A stretch of DNA of 5,532 nt from an uncultured Collinsella sp. (GCA_902494815.1 CABUVB010000124.1:1-5532); one strand, 5' to 3'. Positions 1 to 5,298 are shown, counted from the first letter of the stretch. A program made the numbers and translations. Notes: generated from the sequence alone by a model not told the origin.

Positions 1-1
1 A

Positions 2-331
2 ACTAGTATTGTGGAGCTCTCGGGCGAAGCCATGCCAACGACGATCGCCTTTAAGGACAATTCATCCGGGGAAATTCATACCGAGTCATTTGAGCCCGGC
101 TCTTTCGGCATCTTTGTCTATACCGGGACGCAACCCCATACCGAACTTGTCGAGCATCTAGTCGATCTGGCGCCTGATGGCGGCATTCTGACTGATGAAT
201 CCATGGCGACCCGCACGCCAGGTCTATTTGCCGCTGGCGATATCCGTTCCAAGCGTTTGCGCCAGGTTGTGACCGCGGTTTCTGACGGAGCCATAGCGGC
301 AACCAGCGCATACGCATTTCTCCGTAGATAA
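2..331 (+). CDS. trxB: Thioredoxin reductase, C-terminal part (5' end outside window)
   Basis: The reading frame is open to the left edge of the window (codons from base 2) and stops at TAA 329-331, so about 109 C-terminal residues are visible. They carry the end of the NAD(P)-binding domain and the return to the FAD domain of a low-molecular-weight thioredoxin reductase. Visible family motifs are GIFVYTGTQPHTELV, then TPGLFAAGDIRSK, then LRQVVTAVSDGAIAA. The GD of AAGDIR normally contacts FAD, and the RQVVTA segment is typical of TrxB rather than of other pyridine nucleotide oxidoreductases. Members reduce thioredoxin with NADPH in the cytoplasm. The redox-active CxxC lies upstream and cannot be seen, so a related flavoprotein (a ferredoxin- or NADH-linked TrxR-like enzyme) remains possible. 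An intrinsic terminator follows 41 bp after the stop, so this is the last gene of its transcript. A GTG at 11 is internal and not the true start. Confidence 0.85.
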   Translation, partial: TSIVELSGEAMPTTIAFKDNSSGEIHTESFEPGSFGIFVYTGTQPHTELVEHLVDLAPDGGILTDESMATRTPGLFAAGDIRSKRLRQVVTAVSDGAIAATSAYAFLRR

Positions 332-372
332 GTACGATAATATATCTTATGTAAGGTTGCTATCTTTAAAAC

Positions 373-415
373 AAAGTGGTTGGACGGTGCATCAATGTGC
401 TGTCCAACCACTTTT
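373..415 (+). terminator. Intrinsic terminator after trxB
   Basis: A perfect 13-bp stem (AAAGTGGTTGGAC at 373-385 with its complement at 402-414) encloses a 16-nt loop and runs into TTTT (412-415). It sits 41 bp past the trxB stop and upstream of the DUF1836 promoter, separating the two transcripts. The loop is rather long; part of it may pair further. Confidence 0.8.
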
Positions 416-422
416 ACTTTCC

Positions 423-451
423 GGCTATATAGTATGCAAAACTAGATAACC
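423..451. promoter_or_regulatory. Imperfect 29-bp palindrome (operator candidate) before the DUF1836 gene
   Basis: The arms GGCTATATAGT (423-433) and ACTAGATAACC (441-451) are reverse complements at 9 of 11 positions, around the 7-nt centre ATGCAAA. The element matches the palindrome at 2095-2123 at 24 of 29 positions, including most of the centre. It covers the -35 region of the promoter whose -10 is at 457-462, a position suited to repression. Because the DUF1836 gene follows directly, autoregulation is the simplest reading; this is inference. Confidence 0.7.
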
Positions 452-456
452 TAGAA

Positions 457-462
457 TACAAT
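457..462 (+). promoter_or_regulatory. Probable -10 box of the DUF1836 gene
   Basis: TACAAT matches the sigma-70 type -10 consensus at 5 of 6 positions, 24 bp before the start codon. The hexamer 17 bp upstream (ATGCAA, 434-439) matches the -35 consensus at only 3 positions and lies in the centre of the palindrome at 423-451. Transcription would start near 469. Confidence 0.5.
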
Positions 463-486
463 ATAGCTAATGAACGGAGGATCCTT

Positions 487-1098
487 ATGAACCACGCCAA
501 ACGCGTTATCCCGATGTCCGATTCGTCGGTCAGCATTAAGCCTGAGGATATTCAGCCCACTGTGCTGCCCGATGCATTTATTCAGTCCGATATCGTGCGC
601 AAACTCAATACGTTGAGTCTGCCGCGCTATGACCAGTTGCCCAATGTGACGCTCTACCGCGACCAGGTCATTGAGTATGTTGCGCTGTGGATGGAGCCGC
701 TGTCTATTTGCGTTGAGCAGCCTGTCATTACGCCATCGATGATCAATAACTACGTGAAGGTCGGCCTGGTGCCTGCTCCGGTCAAAAAGCAGTATGGTCG
801 CGAGCAGATTGCCCGCCTGATCGCTATCTGCATCTTTAAGCAGGTGCTACCTATTGCTGCGGTGCAGGCGCTCTTTAACATTCAGCGTTTGAGCTACGAT
901 GCCCCGACGGCCTTCGACTATGTGGTCGATCAGCTCGAGGCATCGATTCGTTCGGCGTTTTCTGTCGAGCAGACGCCGGTTCCCGATACGGCGCATCAGG
1001 TAACGCGTGAGTCGCTGCTTGTGCGCAGCGCGGTTTCATCCTTTGTTTCGAAGGCTTACTTGATGAGCTATCTCAAGTTCAACGGGTTTAATAGCTAG
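487..1098 (+). CDS. DUF1836 family MerR-like DNA-binding protein
   Basis: This 203-residue cytoplasmic protein is recognised as DUF1836. The domain spans about residues 40-145: LPRYDQLPNVTLYRDQVIEY (45-64) is followed by a winged-helix-like segment with TPSMINNYVKVGLVP (82-96), a QYGREQIARL helix (102-111) and a FKQVLPI segment (117-123). The T-x-x-MINNYVK signature is characteristic. The family resembles the MerR helix-turn-helix and is thought to act in transcription, but no ligand is established that I can name. The ATG at 487 is chosen because GGAGG (476-480) lies 6 nt upstream; a second ATG ten codons in (MSDSSV) has no comparable site. The C-terminal part (about 146-203) is helical in character without a recognised motif. 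The gene is alone between a terminator and a shared hairpin, convergent with degV. A palindrome in its own promoter, repeated before degV, suggests it controls both genes (inference). Confidence 0.85.
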   Translation: MNHAKRVIPMSDSSVSIKPEDIQPTVLPDAFIQSDIVRKLNTLSLPRYDQLPNVTLYRDQVIEYVALWMEPLSICVEQPVITPSMINNYVKVGLVPAPVKKQYGREQIARLIAICIFKQVLPIAAVQALFNIQRLSYDAPTAFDYVVDQLEASIRSAFSVEQTPVPDTAHQVTRESLLVRSAVSSFVSKAYLMSYLKFNGFNS

Positions 1099-1107
1099 CC
1101 GACGTAT

Positions 1108-1157
1108 AAAACGGGCGGGACAAAGAGCCATCTGTCGCTTTGTCCCGCCCGTATTTT
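1108..1157. terminator. Bidirectional terminator between convergent DUF1836 and degV genes
   Basis: A perfect GC-rich 15-bp stem (ACGGGCGGGACAAAG at 1111-1125 with its complement at 1138-1152) surrounds a 12-nt loop. TTTT follows at 1154-1157 on the plus strand, and AAAA at 1108-1111 gives TTTT on the minus strand. It sits 12 bp after the DUF1836 stop and 17 bp past the degV stop, so it can end both transcripts. Confidence 0.9.
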
Positions 1158-1169
1158 GCTGGTTGGACT

Positions 1170-2036
1170 TTATTTGCCCGAAGCTACGCCCATACCGTAG
1201 CCGATGATGAGGCCGTGCATCTCGGCGTAATAGGAATCCAGGCCATTGCAGGGCATAATGATGGTCTTGGAGTCGGGCCAATGCTCAATAATGCGATCGG
1301 CCAGCGCCTGGGCGCTCGATACGTTTTCCACATGGTCGATGACGACCTCACCGCCCGTAAAGCCCTCGGCTTCCATGGTGTCGATGATCTTGTTGAGCAT
1401 CTTCTTTTCGCCACGCGTGTGCCCGACGAGTTCGATTTTACCGGCCTCACTCGCCGTGCCCAAAATGCGGATATTGAGCTTGTTGGCAATGACGCCGGCT
1501 GCCTTAGGGATACGTCCGGCTTTGGCGAGGTTTTCGTAATTGCACAAACTGAAGAGGATTTTGCTGTTCTGTTCAAGACTATCGAAGTATGCGCAAGCAT
1601 CCTCGAATGAGACATCCGGGTTGCTTGCAAGATAGCGGTCGAACAGCAGGAAAATGAGGTCCATTTTGCCGCCAGCTGCGCGTGAATTGACTAGATGAAT
1701 CTGTCGGTCCGGTTCCTCGGCAAGAACCATATCGCGAGCAGTGGCTGCCGCGTTGTAGCTGCCCGACACGCCCTCAGAGATCGGCATGCAGATGGTCTTG
1801 TCTGCCAATTTGAAGAGCTCGGCCCACTCCCCTACGCTGGGACAAGCGCTCGAAGAAGCGTTCGTCTCCGCCTGAACAGCGCAGTTGAGCTCATGAACAT
1901 CAAGCGAAAGGTCATCGACGAATTCACGCTCCCCCACTCGAATTTTGAGGGGCGCAAATGCAAAGGTGGTATGGGGCGCGGTCGGTTGCCAATCGCGGAG
2001 GTTACAGCTTGAATCTGAGATAAGTGCCCAGCTCAT
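1170..2036 (-). CDS. DegV family (FakB-like) fatty-acid-binding protein
   Basis: This full-length DegV protein has 288 residues, the usual family size. Recognisable blocks in order are: N-terminal ISDSSCNL (6-13), the variant lipid-site loop SSACPSVGEW (62-71, usually TSQPS-type), ISEGVSGSYNAA (86-97, usually LSSGLSGTYQSA), VNSRAAGGK (116-124, usually VDS..), NYENLAKAGRI (166-176), EAGKIELVGHTRGEKK, and a C-terminal glycine-rich HGLIIGYGMGV. Characterised members (FakB) bind a fatty acid and present it to the kinase FakA, which makes acyl phosphate for phospholipid synthesis. No FakA gene is in the window, and the lipid bound here cannot be read from sequence. The start at 2036 has AGAAAGGA 6 nt upstream. 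The promoter carries two palindromes and a perfect -10 but a weak -35, so it looks regulated. The D-to-N change in the VDS motif is a mild departure. Confidence 0.9.
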   Translation of the reverse strand: MSWALISDSSCNLRDWQPTAPHTTFAFAPLKIRVGEREFVDDLSLDVHELNCAVQAETNASSSACPSVGEWAELFKLADKTICMPISEGVSGSYNAAATARDMVLAEEPDRQIHLVNSRAAGGKMDLIFLLFDRYLASNPDVSFEDACAYFDSLEQNSKILFSLCNYENLAKAGRIPKAAGVIANKLNIRILGTASEAGKIELVGHTRGEKKMLNKIIDTMEAEGFTGGEVVIDHVENVSSAQALADRIIEHWPDSKTIIMPCNGLDSYYAEMHGLIIGYGMGVASGK

Positions 2037-2049
2037 AGAGGGTCCTTTC

Positions 2050-2069
2050 TAATTGTTCCCAAACAATTA
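2050..2069. promoter_or_regulatory. Palindrome over the degV -10 box and start site (operator candidate)
   Basis: The 8-bp perfect arms TAATTGTT (2050-2057) and AACAATTA (2062-2069) are separated by 4 nt. The element overlaps the degV -10 (2066-2071) and the expected transcription start near 2059, a classic repressor position. It is unlike the 29-bp palindrome upstream, so it may belong to a second regulator, or it could act as a small hairpin at the 5' end of the mRNA. Confidence 0.5.
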
Positions 2070-2071
2070 TA
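2066..2071 (-). promoter_or_regulatory. -10 box of degV
   Basis: The minus strand reads TATAAT, a perfect -10 hexamer, 29 bp before the degV start codon. The hexamer 17 bp further upstream reads ACCCAA, a very poor -35, which suggests the promoter needs an activator. The 29-bp palindrome at 2095-2123 begins right at the upstream edge of this weak -35. Confidence 0.65.
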
Positions 2072-2094
2072 GCCTTCTTGCAGACCGATTGGGT

Positions 2095-2123
2095 CGCTAT
2101 CTAGTATTCAAAACTAGATAGCG
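2095..2123. promoter_or_regulatory. 29-bp palindrome (11-bp perfect arms) upstream of degV
   Basis: CGCTATCTAGT (2095-2105) and its exact reverse complement (2113-2123) flank the 7-nt centre ATTCAAA. The near-identical element at 423-451 shares 24 of 29 positions. Relative to the expected degV start near 2059, its centre lies at about -50, typical of an activator site. It is also downstream of the hydrolase gene, but that gene's terminator separates them, so degV is the likely target. Confidence 0.75.
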
Positions 2124-2138
2124 GCCTGCACTAAAGGC

Positions 2139-2177
2139 AAAAGAATGGACCCCATGACTAAAAGCCACGAGGTCCAT
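2139..2177 (-). terminator. Intrinsic terminator after the NlpC/P60 gene
   Basis: On the minus strand, a 14-pair stem (arms 2177-2164 and 2158-2145, including three G-U pairs) closes a 5-nt loop and is followed by TCTTTT (2144-2139). It starts 23 bp after the hydrolase stop codon and would end the pgsA-to-hydrolase transcript before the degV promoter. Confidence 0.7.
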
Positions 2178-2200
2178 ATTCGCTTGCTTTATCTGAATAC

Positions 2201-3328
2201 TTAGTAGCGCACGAAGATGTAGTTATTGTTCATGCCGGCGGCAACGGAACTGATGATAACACCCGTGTTGTAGTCGGAAGCATGAATCATCTGACCACCA
2301 CCGATGTAAATGCCAGTGTGGTACGAGTTGACCACAACGTCACCGGGCTGCGGATCGGACACACGCGTCCAGCCCATAAAGGTACCCGTGGTGCCCAGAC
2401 GGCAATAGCGACCAGTGAGGCAATAGCTAACAAAACCAGAGCAGTCGAAGCTGTTCGGGCCAATTCCGCCCCAGGAATAAGCGCAACCAAGCTTACTGTA
2501 TGCACGAGAGACAACAGAACCGCCGTCGACGGACTGGCTCGGGGCAGAAGGCGTCGGAGCCGGAGCAGGTGCGGGGGGCTGCGGCGTCGGAGCAGGTGCC
2601 GGCGTGGGAGCCGGAGTGTTGCCGCCCTGGTTGTTGTTATTGCTGGTCTGGCCACCATTGTTGGTGTTCTCGGTCGTGCCGGCAGTCTCGTTGCTCACCG
2701 TGGCCTTCTCGGCGGTGCTGGCGTTGATGCCAGCCTGCAGCGCGGCGTTGGCCTCGGCCTCGGCGGCAAGCTCGGCCTGCAGCTGTGAATCCAGGGAGTT
2801 TACGACGTTCTGGGCTTCAGCCTGCTGGGCGTTAAGCTCGTCGACCTTCTTTTGCGTGGCGGCGACGTTCTTTTCCTGCTCGGCCTGCTTATCGGTGAGC
2901 TGCTGCTTAAGCTCCTTGACCTCTTGAATGGTCTGAGCTTGCTTATCGGAAACTTTGCCGTAGTAGAACAGACGGTTGAGCATATCGCTCAGGTCATCGA
3001 CGCCCGTCAGAACCTGAAGCAGGCTCAGACCGCCGGTTTTGTATTCGCCGGCGACATAGGTCGAGAGCTTGGCCTGACCATCGGCGATCTCCTGCTGCTT
3101 TTGCGTGATCTCGCCGGCAGTCTGATCGAGCGCCTGCGTCTGCGTGGCGAGCTCATCGTAAATCTGCTGAGTTTGGGTACCGATCTGCTCGAGCTTAGTA
3201 CGAGCAGCGGCAAGGTCGGATGCGGTATCGGCGTAGGCAGGAGCCGCGAGGCCCAAGCCCAAAACACAAGCGAGGGTTGCCGTAGCAGCGCAGCGTGCCA
3301 TGTTTTTGTGCGTGTTTGCTGTGCGCAT
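2201..3328 (-). CDS. Secreted coiled-coil NlpC/P60 peptidoglycan hydrolase (PcsB/CwlO-like)
   Basis: This 375-residue exported cell-wall hydrolase begins with a signal peptide (about 1-33) that has basic N-terminal residues, a hydrophobic LACVLGLGLAA core and a probable AYA|D cleavage site. Residues 34-205 are a long Gln/Ala/Glu-rich coiled coil. In it, a block around LLQVLTGVDDLSDMLNRL resembles the PcsB/CwlO coiled coils that FtsEX controls in other Gram-positives. A flexible linker follows: Thr/Asn/Gly-rich (214-236), then Pro/Ala/Thr-rich (237-262). The C-terminal domain (about 268-375) is NlpC/P60, normally a D,L-endopeptidase cutting stem peptides. Its probable catalytic residues are Cys296 in FDCSGFV, His337 in YHTG and His349 in MIHAS. 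Three further cysteines (281, 303, 309) lie close by, which is unusual for an exported hydrolase. The start at 3328 has AAGGA about 7 nt upstream. It follows apt by 32 bp with no terminator between. Confidence 0.92.
   Translation of the reverse strand: MRTANTHKNMARCAATATLACVLGLGLAAPAYADTASDLAAARTKLEQIGTQTQQIYDELATQTQALDQTAGEITQKQQEIADGQAKLSTYVAGEYKTGGLSLLQVLTGVDDLSDMLNRLFYYGKVSDKQAQTIQEVKELKQQLTDKQAEQEKNVAATQKKVDELNAQQAEAQNVVNSLDSQLQAELAAEAEANAALQAGINASTAEKATVSNETAGTTENTNNGGQTSNNNNQGGNTPAPTPAPAPTPQPPAPAPAPTPSAPSQSVDGGSVVSRAYSKLGCAYSWGGIGPNSFDCSGFVSYCLTGRYCRLGTTGTFMGWTRVSDPQPGDVVVNSYHTGIYIGGGQMIHASDYNTGVIISSVAAGMNNNYIFVRY
2543..2620 (-). repeat. Pro/Ala/Thr low-complexity linker repeat in the hydrolase gene
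   Basis: Residues 237-262 of the hydrolase are almost entirely Pro, Ala and Thr (PAPTP / PAPAP units). The DNA shows degenerate short repeats of the kind GGAGC(A/C)GG. Such linkers commonly span cell wall and vary in length between strains. It is part of the coding region, not a separate element. Confidence 0.8.
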
Positions 3329-3360
3329 GTAGCTTCCTTTCCAGTAACTAAGGGTAACGG

Positions 3361-3891
3361 CTAGTCCACCGTCACCAGGCTAAAGAGCTCCACATCGTCA
3401 TTAGACGGCGTGAGCTTCTCGCGCGGGTTGAGAAACGCAAGCTCAAGGATACAACCGTAACCGACAAGCTTTGCGCCCATATCTCGCACCAGTTTACCTG
3501 TTGCCTCGACGGTTCCGCCCGTCGCGACCAAGTCGTCCAGAATCAACACGGTATCTTTAGAGCTGATAGCGTCGGCATGGATCTCAATTGAATCGGTGCC
3601 GTATTCGAGCTCGTAGCTCTGGCTTACGGTCTCGCGCGGCAGCTTGCCCGGTTTACGTGCGGGAACAAAGCCAGCGCCAAGGGCTACAGCCACCGGTACG
3701 CCAACCATAAAGCCGCGAGCCTCGGGACCCACGACCTTGGTGATTCCCATGCCGGCAAAGTGCTCGGCGAGGGCATCGGTCATGGCTTTGAGCGCCTCGG
3801 GATTGCCAAAGAGCGGCGTGATGTCTTTAAAGATGACTCCGGGCTCGGGATAGTCGGGGATGTCGACGATTTGAGATTCGAAGTCGTACAT
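3361..3891 (-). CDS. apt: Adenine phosphoribosyltransferase
   Basis: This cytoplasmic purine-salvage enzyme converts adenine and PRPP to AMP and pyrophosphate. The 176-residue product matches the usual Apt length of 170-185. Diagnostic blocks are PDYPEPGVIFKDITPLF (12-28), VVGPEARGF (53-61, base/PRPP loop), ARKPGKLPRET (78-88) and the PRPP-binding motif VLILDDLVATGGT (115-127). A TTG five codons upstream (3906) keeps the frame open, but ATG 3891 is preferred because GAAAGG (3899-3904) lies 7 nt before it. It follows the MerR-family gene by 40 bp, with a perfect palindrome in the gap, and precedes the hydrolase by 32 bp. In many bacteria apt is next to relA/spoT; that link is not seen on either side here. 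Confidence 0.97.
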   Translation of the reverse strand: MYDFESQIVDIPDYPEPGVIFKDITPLFGNPEALKAMTDALAEHFAGMGITKVVGPEARGFMVGVPVAVALGAGFVPARKPGKLPRETVSQSYELEYGTDSIEIHADAISSKDTVLILDDLVATGGTVEATGKLVRDMGAKLVGYGCILELAFLNPREKLTPSNDDVELFSLVTVD

Positions 3892-3898
3892 TACATGA

Positions 3899-3904
3899 CC
3901 TTTC
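3899..3904 (-). promoter_or_regulatory. apt: Ribosome binding site that decides the apt start
   Basis: GAAAGG on the minus strand lies 7 nt before ATG 3891. The upstream in-frame TTG (3906) overlaps this site and has none of its own, so the shorter protein is favoured. Confidence 0.7.
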
Positions 3905-3911
3905 AATGGGT

Positions 3912-3927
3912 TGCCGAAATTTCGGCA
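3912..3927. promoter_or_regulatory. Perfect 16-bp palindrome between the MerR-family gene and apt
   Basis: TGCCGAAA followed directly by TTTCGGCA is a perfect palindrome with no spacer, 20 bp upstream of the apt start and 4 bp past the upstream stop codon. No T-run follows on the minus strand, so a terminator is unlikely. It could be an operator or a small processing hairpin; no second copy was seen in the window. Confidence 0.45.
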
Positions 3928-3931
3928 GCGG

Positions 3932-4810
3932 TTATTTGCCCGTGGTGGCGGTGCCGGATTGCGAAGGGGCTACGACCTTGAGCGGCTTTACGAGAGAATC
4001 CTCGTGCGAAGCTGGCGCGGCTGTCTCTTCGTTTTTGGCCTTGGTGGACTCGAAGCGAGTAATTTCCTCATCGAGTGCATCGATGTCGGCGTCCTCGACC
4101 ACAGCGTTGAGCGACTCAAAAACGCGGTTCTTGAGCAGCGCAGTGTGCACGCCCTCCGTCAGGTCGTGAAGCTTCTTAAACGCACGCTCGAGCTTGGCGT
4201 CGCGCTCGTCATCGGAGGTATCCATTCCGAGCATGCTCACGAGCACCTGCTCAAACATCGAGGACTCGCGGTTGGCGGAAGACACGTACTGACGCAGGTT
4301 GCGCGGCTCGATATGGAAGCGTGACAGCTCGGAGCAGTAGCGGATGATCGGGAAATCGCGACCATCGACGAGCTCACGATTCTGCGGACTCTTGATGATG
4401 CGAATGAGGTCGTTCTCGGCGAGCGAGCGGATAAACGAAATCTCGACGCCCAGCATATCGGGAATGGTCTCGATGGGATGCAGCTTTTGCTTAGTCTCCT
4501 TGGGCTCCGTCTTGAGCGGAACATCGGACAGCAAGCCCACCTCGTAGGCGAGCGTTGACAGGTCCGTGGCGTTTTCCAACCGCTGCTTAATCACGTTGAG
4601 CGGCATGTAGCGAGTCTTCTGCAAGTGCAGAATGACTTCCAAGCGATCAACGTCCTCCTTGGAGTACTGACGATATCCCTTAGGCGTACGATGAGGGGTA
4701 ATGAGCCCCTCATCCTCTAGAAATCTAATTTTTGAGTTCGAAAGATCGGGGTATGCGCCTCGAAGTAGGTTGACGACTTGGCCGATACTCAGATAGTTGC
4801 GTTCGGCCAT
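3932..4810 (-). CDS. MerR family transcriptional regulator (Rv1828-like)
   Basis: This 292-residue regulator has an N-terminal MerR winged helix (about 6-79): LSIGQVVNLL (7-16), SKIRFLEDEGLITPHRTPKG (26-45), YRQYSKEDVDRL (46-57) and YMPLNVIKQRL (68-78). A middle domain holds SLAENDLIRII, and a region with IEPRNLRQYVSSANRE is followed by a helix with HTALLKNRVFESLNA. This layout and these phrases resemble, as I recall it, mycobacterial Rv1828, which also sits directly after the FHA gene garA. There is no cysteine pair of metal- or redox-sensing type. Residues 238-292 form an extra tail, acidic at first and then Ser/Thr/Ala/Lys-rich, beyond the usual end of the family. The start ATG 4810 lies 3 bp after the FHA stop with GGTGAG 6 nt before it, implying translational coupling. 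Target genes and ligand cannot be told from sequence. Confidence 0.88.
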   Translation of the reverse strand: MAERNYLSIGQVVNLLRGAYPDLSNSKIRFLEDEGLITPHRTPKGYRQYSKEDVDRLEVILHLQKTRYMPLNVIKQRLENATDLSTLAYEVGLLSDVPLKTEPKETKQKLHPIETIPDMLGVEISFIRSLAENDLIRIIKSPQNRELVDGRDFPIIRYCSELSRFHIEPRNLRQYVSSANRESSMFEQVLVSMLGMDTSDDERDAKLERAFKKLHDLTEGVHTALLKNRVFESLNAVVEDADIDALDEEITRFESTKAKNEETAAPASHEDSLVKPLKVVAPSQSGTATTGK

Positions 4811-4813
4811 GCC

Positions 4814-5248
4814 CTACTCACCGGTTTCGATGCGCTCCGGCGTGCTCTCGTGGTAGATGAGCGTAAACGTACCGATCTGGACGGAAGAACCGTCGTGCAG
4901 CGGGGCTGCATTGACGATGGCACCGTCGACCCAGGTGCCATTGAGCGAGCCCAAGTCCTCGATGCGAGCGCCGAGGCCCTCGCGAATAATGCGCGCATGA
5001 CTGCGCGAAACAGTCATGTCATTGAGGAAGATGCCGTTCGCGGGATCGCGGCCGATGGTGGTCACGTCGTCCTCGAGCTCAAAAGCGGCACCCGTCTGCG
5101 GACCCTTGACGATGGACAGAACGGGGGCGGTGATGCGCACGTTGGCCATGAGGTCAGGAACGGTGACGTCGCTTGAAGGCACGCGGAATACGCAGGTAGC
5201 GTCAGCAGTCTTATCATTCTGAGGCATATTGTTAACCATGTTGTCCAT
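4814..5248 (-). CDS. garA: FHA domain signalling protein, GarA/OdhI type
   Basis: This 144-residue soluble protein has a short N-terminal tail and one forkhead-associated domain (about 40-135). The phosphothreonine-binding residues of FHA are all present: IGRDP (65-69), SRSHARI (81-87) and GSLNGTWV (100-107). The tail carries ATCVFR (17-22), which aligns with the ETTSVFR phosphorylation motif of mycobacterial GarA and corynebacterial OdhI. There, a Ser/Thr kinase modifies a Thr, the FHA domain then binds its own tail, and inhibition of 2-oxoglutarate-metabolising enzymes is switched off. The second Thr of that motif is kept here (Thr18) and the first is Ala17. Start ATG 5248 is chosen for AGGGG (5254-5258) 5 nt upstream; an in-frame TTG at 5281 has no such support. 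The targets in this organism are unknown. It is followed after 3 bp by the MerR-family gene. Confidence 0.85.
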   Translation of the reverse strand: MDNMVNNMPQNDKTADATCVFRVPSSDVTVPDLMANVRITAPVLSIVKGPQTGAAFELEDDVTTIGRDPANGIFLNDMTVSRSHARIIREGLGARIEDLGSLNGTWVDGAIVNAAPLHDGSSVQIGTFTLIYHESTPERIETGE

Positions 5249-5253
5249 GACAA

Positions 5254-5258
5254 CCCCT
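5254..5258 (-). promoter_or_regulatory. garA: Ribosome binding site that decides the FHA gene start
   Basis: AGGGG on the minus strand lies 5 nt before ATG 5248, supporting a 144-residue protein over the 155-residue form from TTG 5281. Internal ATGs at codons 4 and 8 are less well placed. Confidence 0.65.
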
Positions 5259-5298
5259 AACTTATCGCGGACGTGCCGCAAATAATGAACCGTACGTA

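Noticed and set aside
1..10. ACTAGTATT at the left edge resembles half of the 29-bp palindrome
   Set aside because: Only about nine bases match, it lies within the trxB coding frame, and the other arm is absent.
1140..1610. Plus-strand open frame opposite degV, starting inside the terminator hairpin
   Set aside because: It overlaps the conserved DegV coding sequence, starts in the terminator stem and has no recognisable domain.
2543..2620. GC-rich repeated bases considered as a tandem repeat array or CRISPR-like element
   Set aside because: The repeats are degenerate codons for a Pro/Ala linker in frame with the hydrolase; there are no regular spacers.
2282..2788. Long plus-strand open frame opposite the hydrolase gene (also 2852-3364)
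   Set aside because: These are antisense shadows of the well-supported NlpC/P60 gene; their low-complexity Arg/Leu-rich products have no family features or ribosome binding site.
3335..3360. GTAAC repeated twice in the apt-hydrolase gap
   Set aside because: It is a direct repeat of five bases, not inverted, and too short to distinguish from chance; it forms no terminator.
3911..4324. Plus-strand open frame opposite the 3' half of the MerR-family gene
   Set aside because: It is a shadow of a conserved regulator gene, with no domain of its own.
4778..5176. Plus-strand open frame opposite the FHA and MerR-family genes
   Set aside because: The opposite strand carries conserved FHA motifs; this frame shows none and lacks a plausible start signal.
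3249..5281. TTG starts upstream of apt (3906) and the FHA gene (5281)
   Set aside because: ATG codons a few residues downstream (3891 and 5248) have well-spaced ribosome binding sites, while the TTG codons do not.
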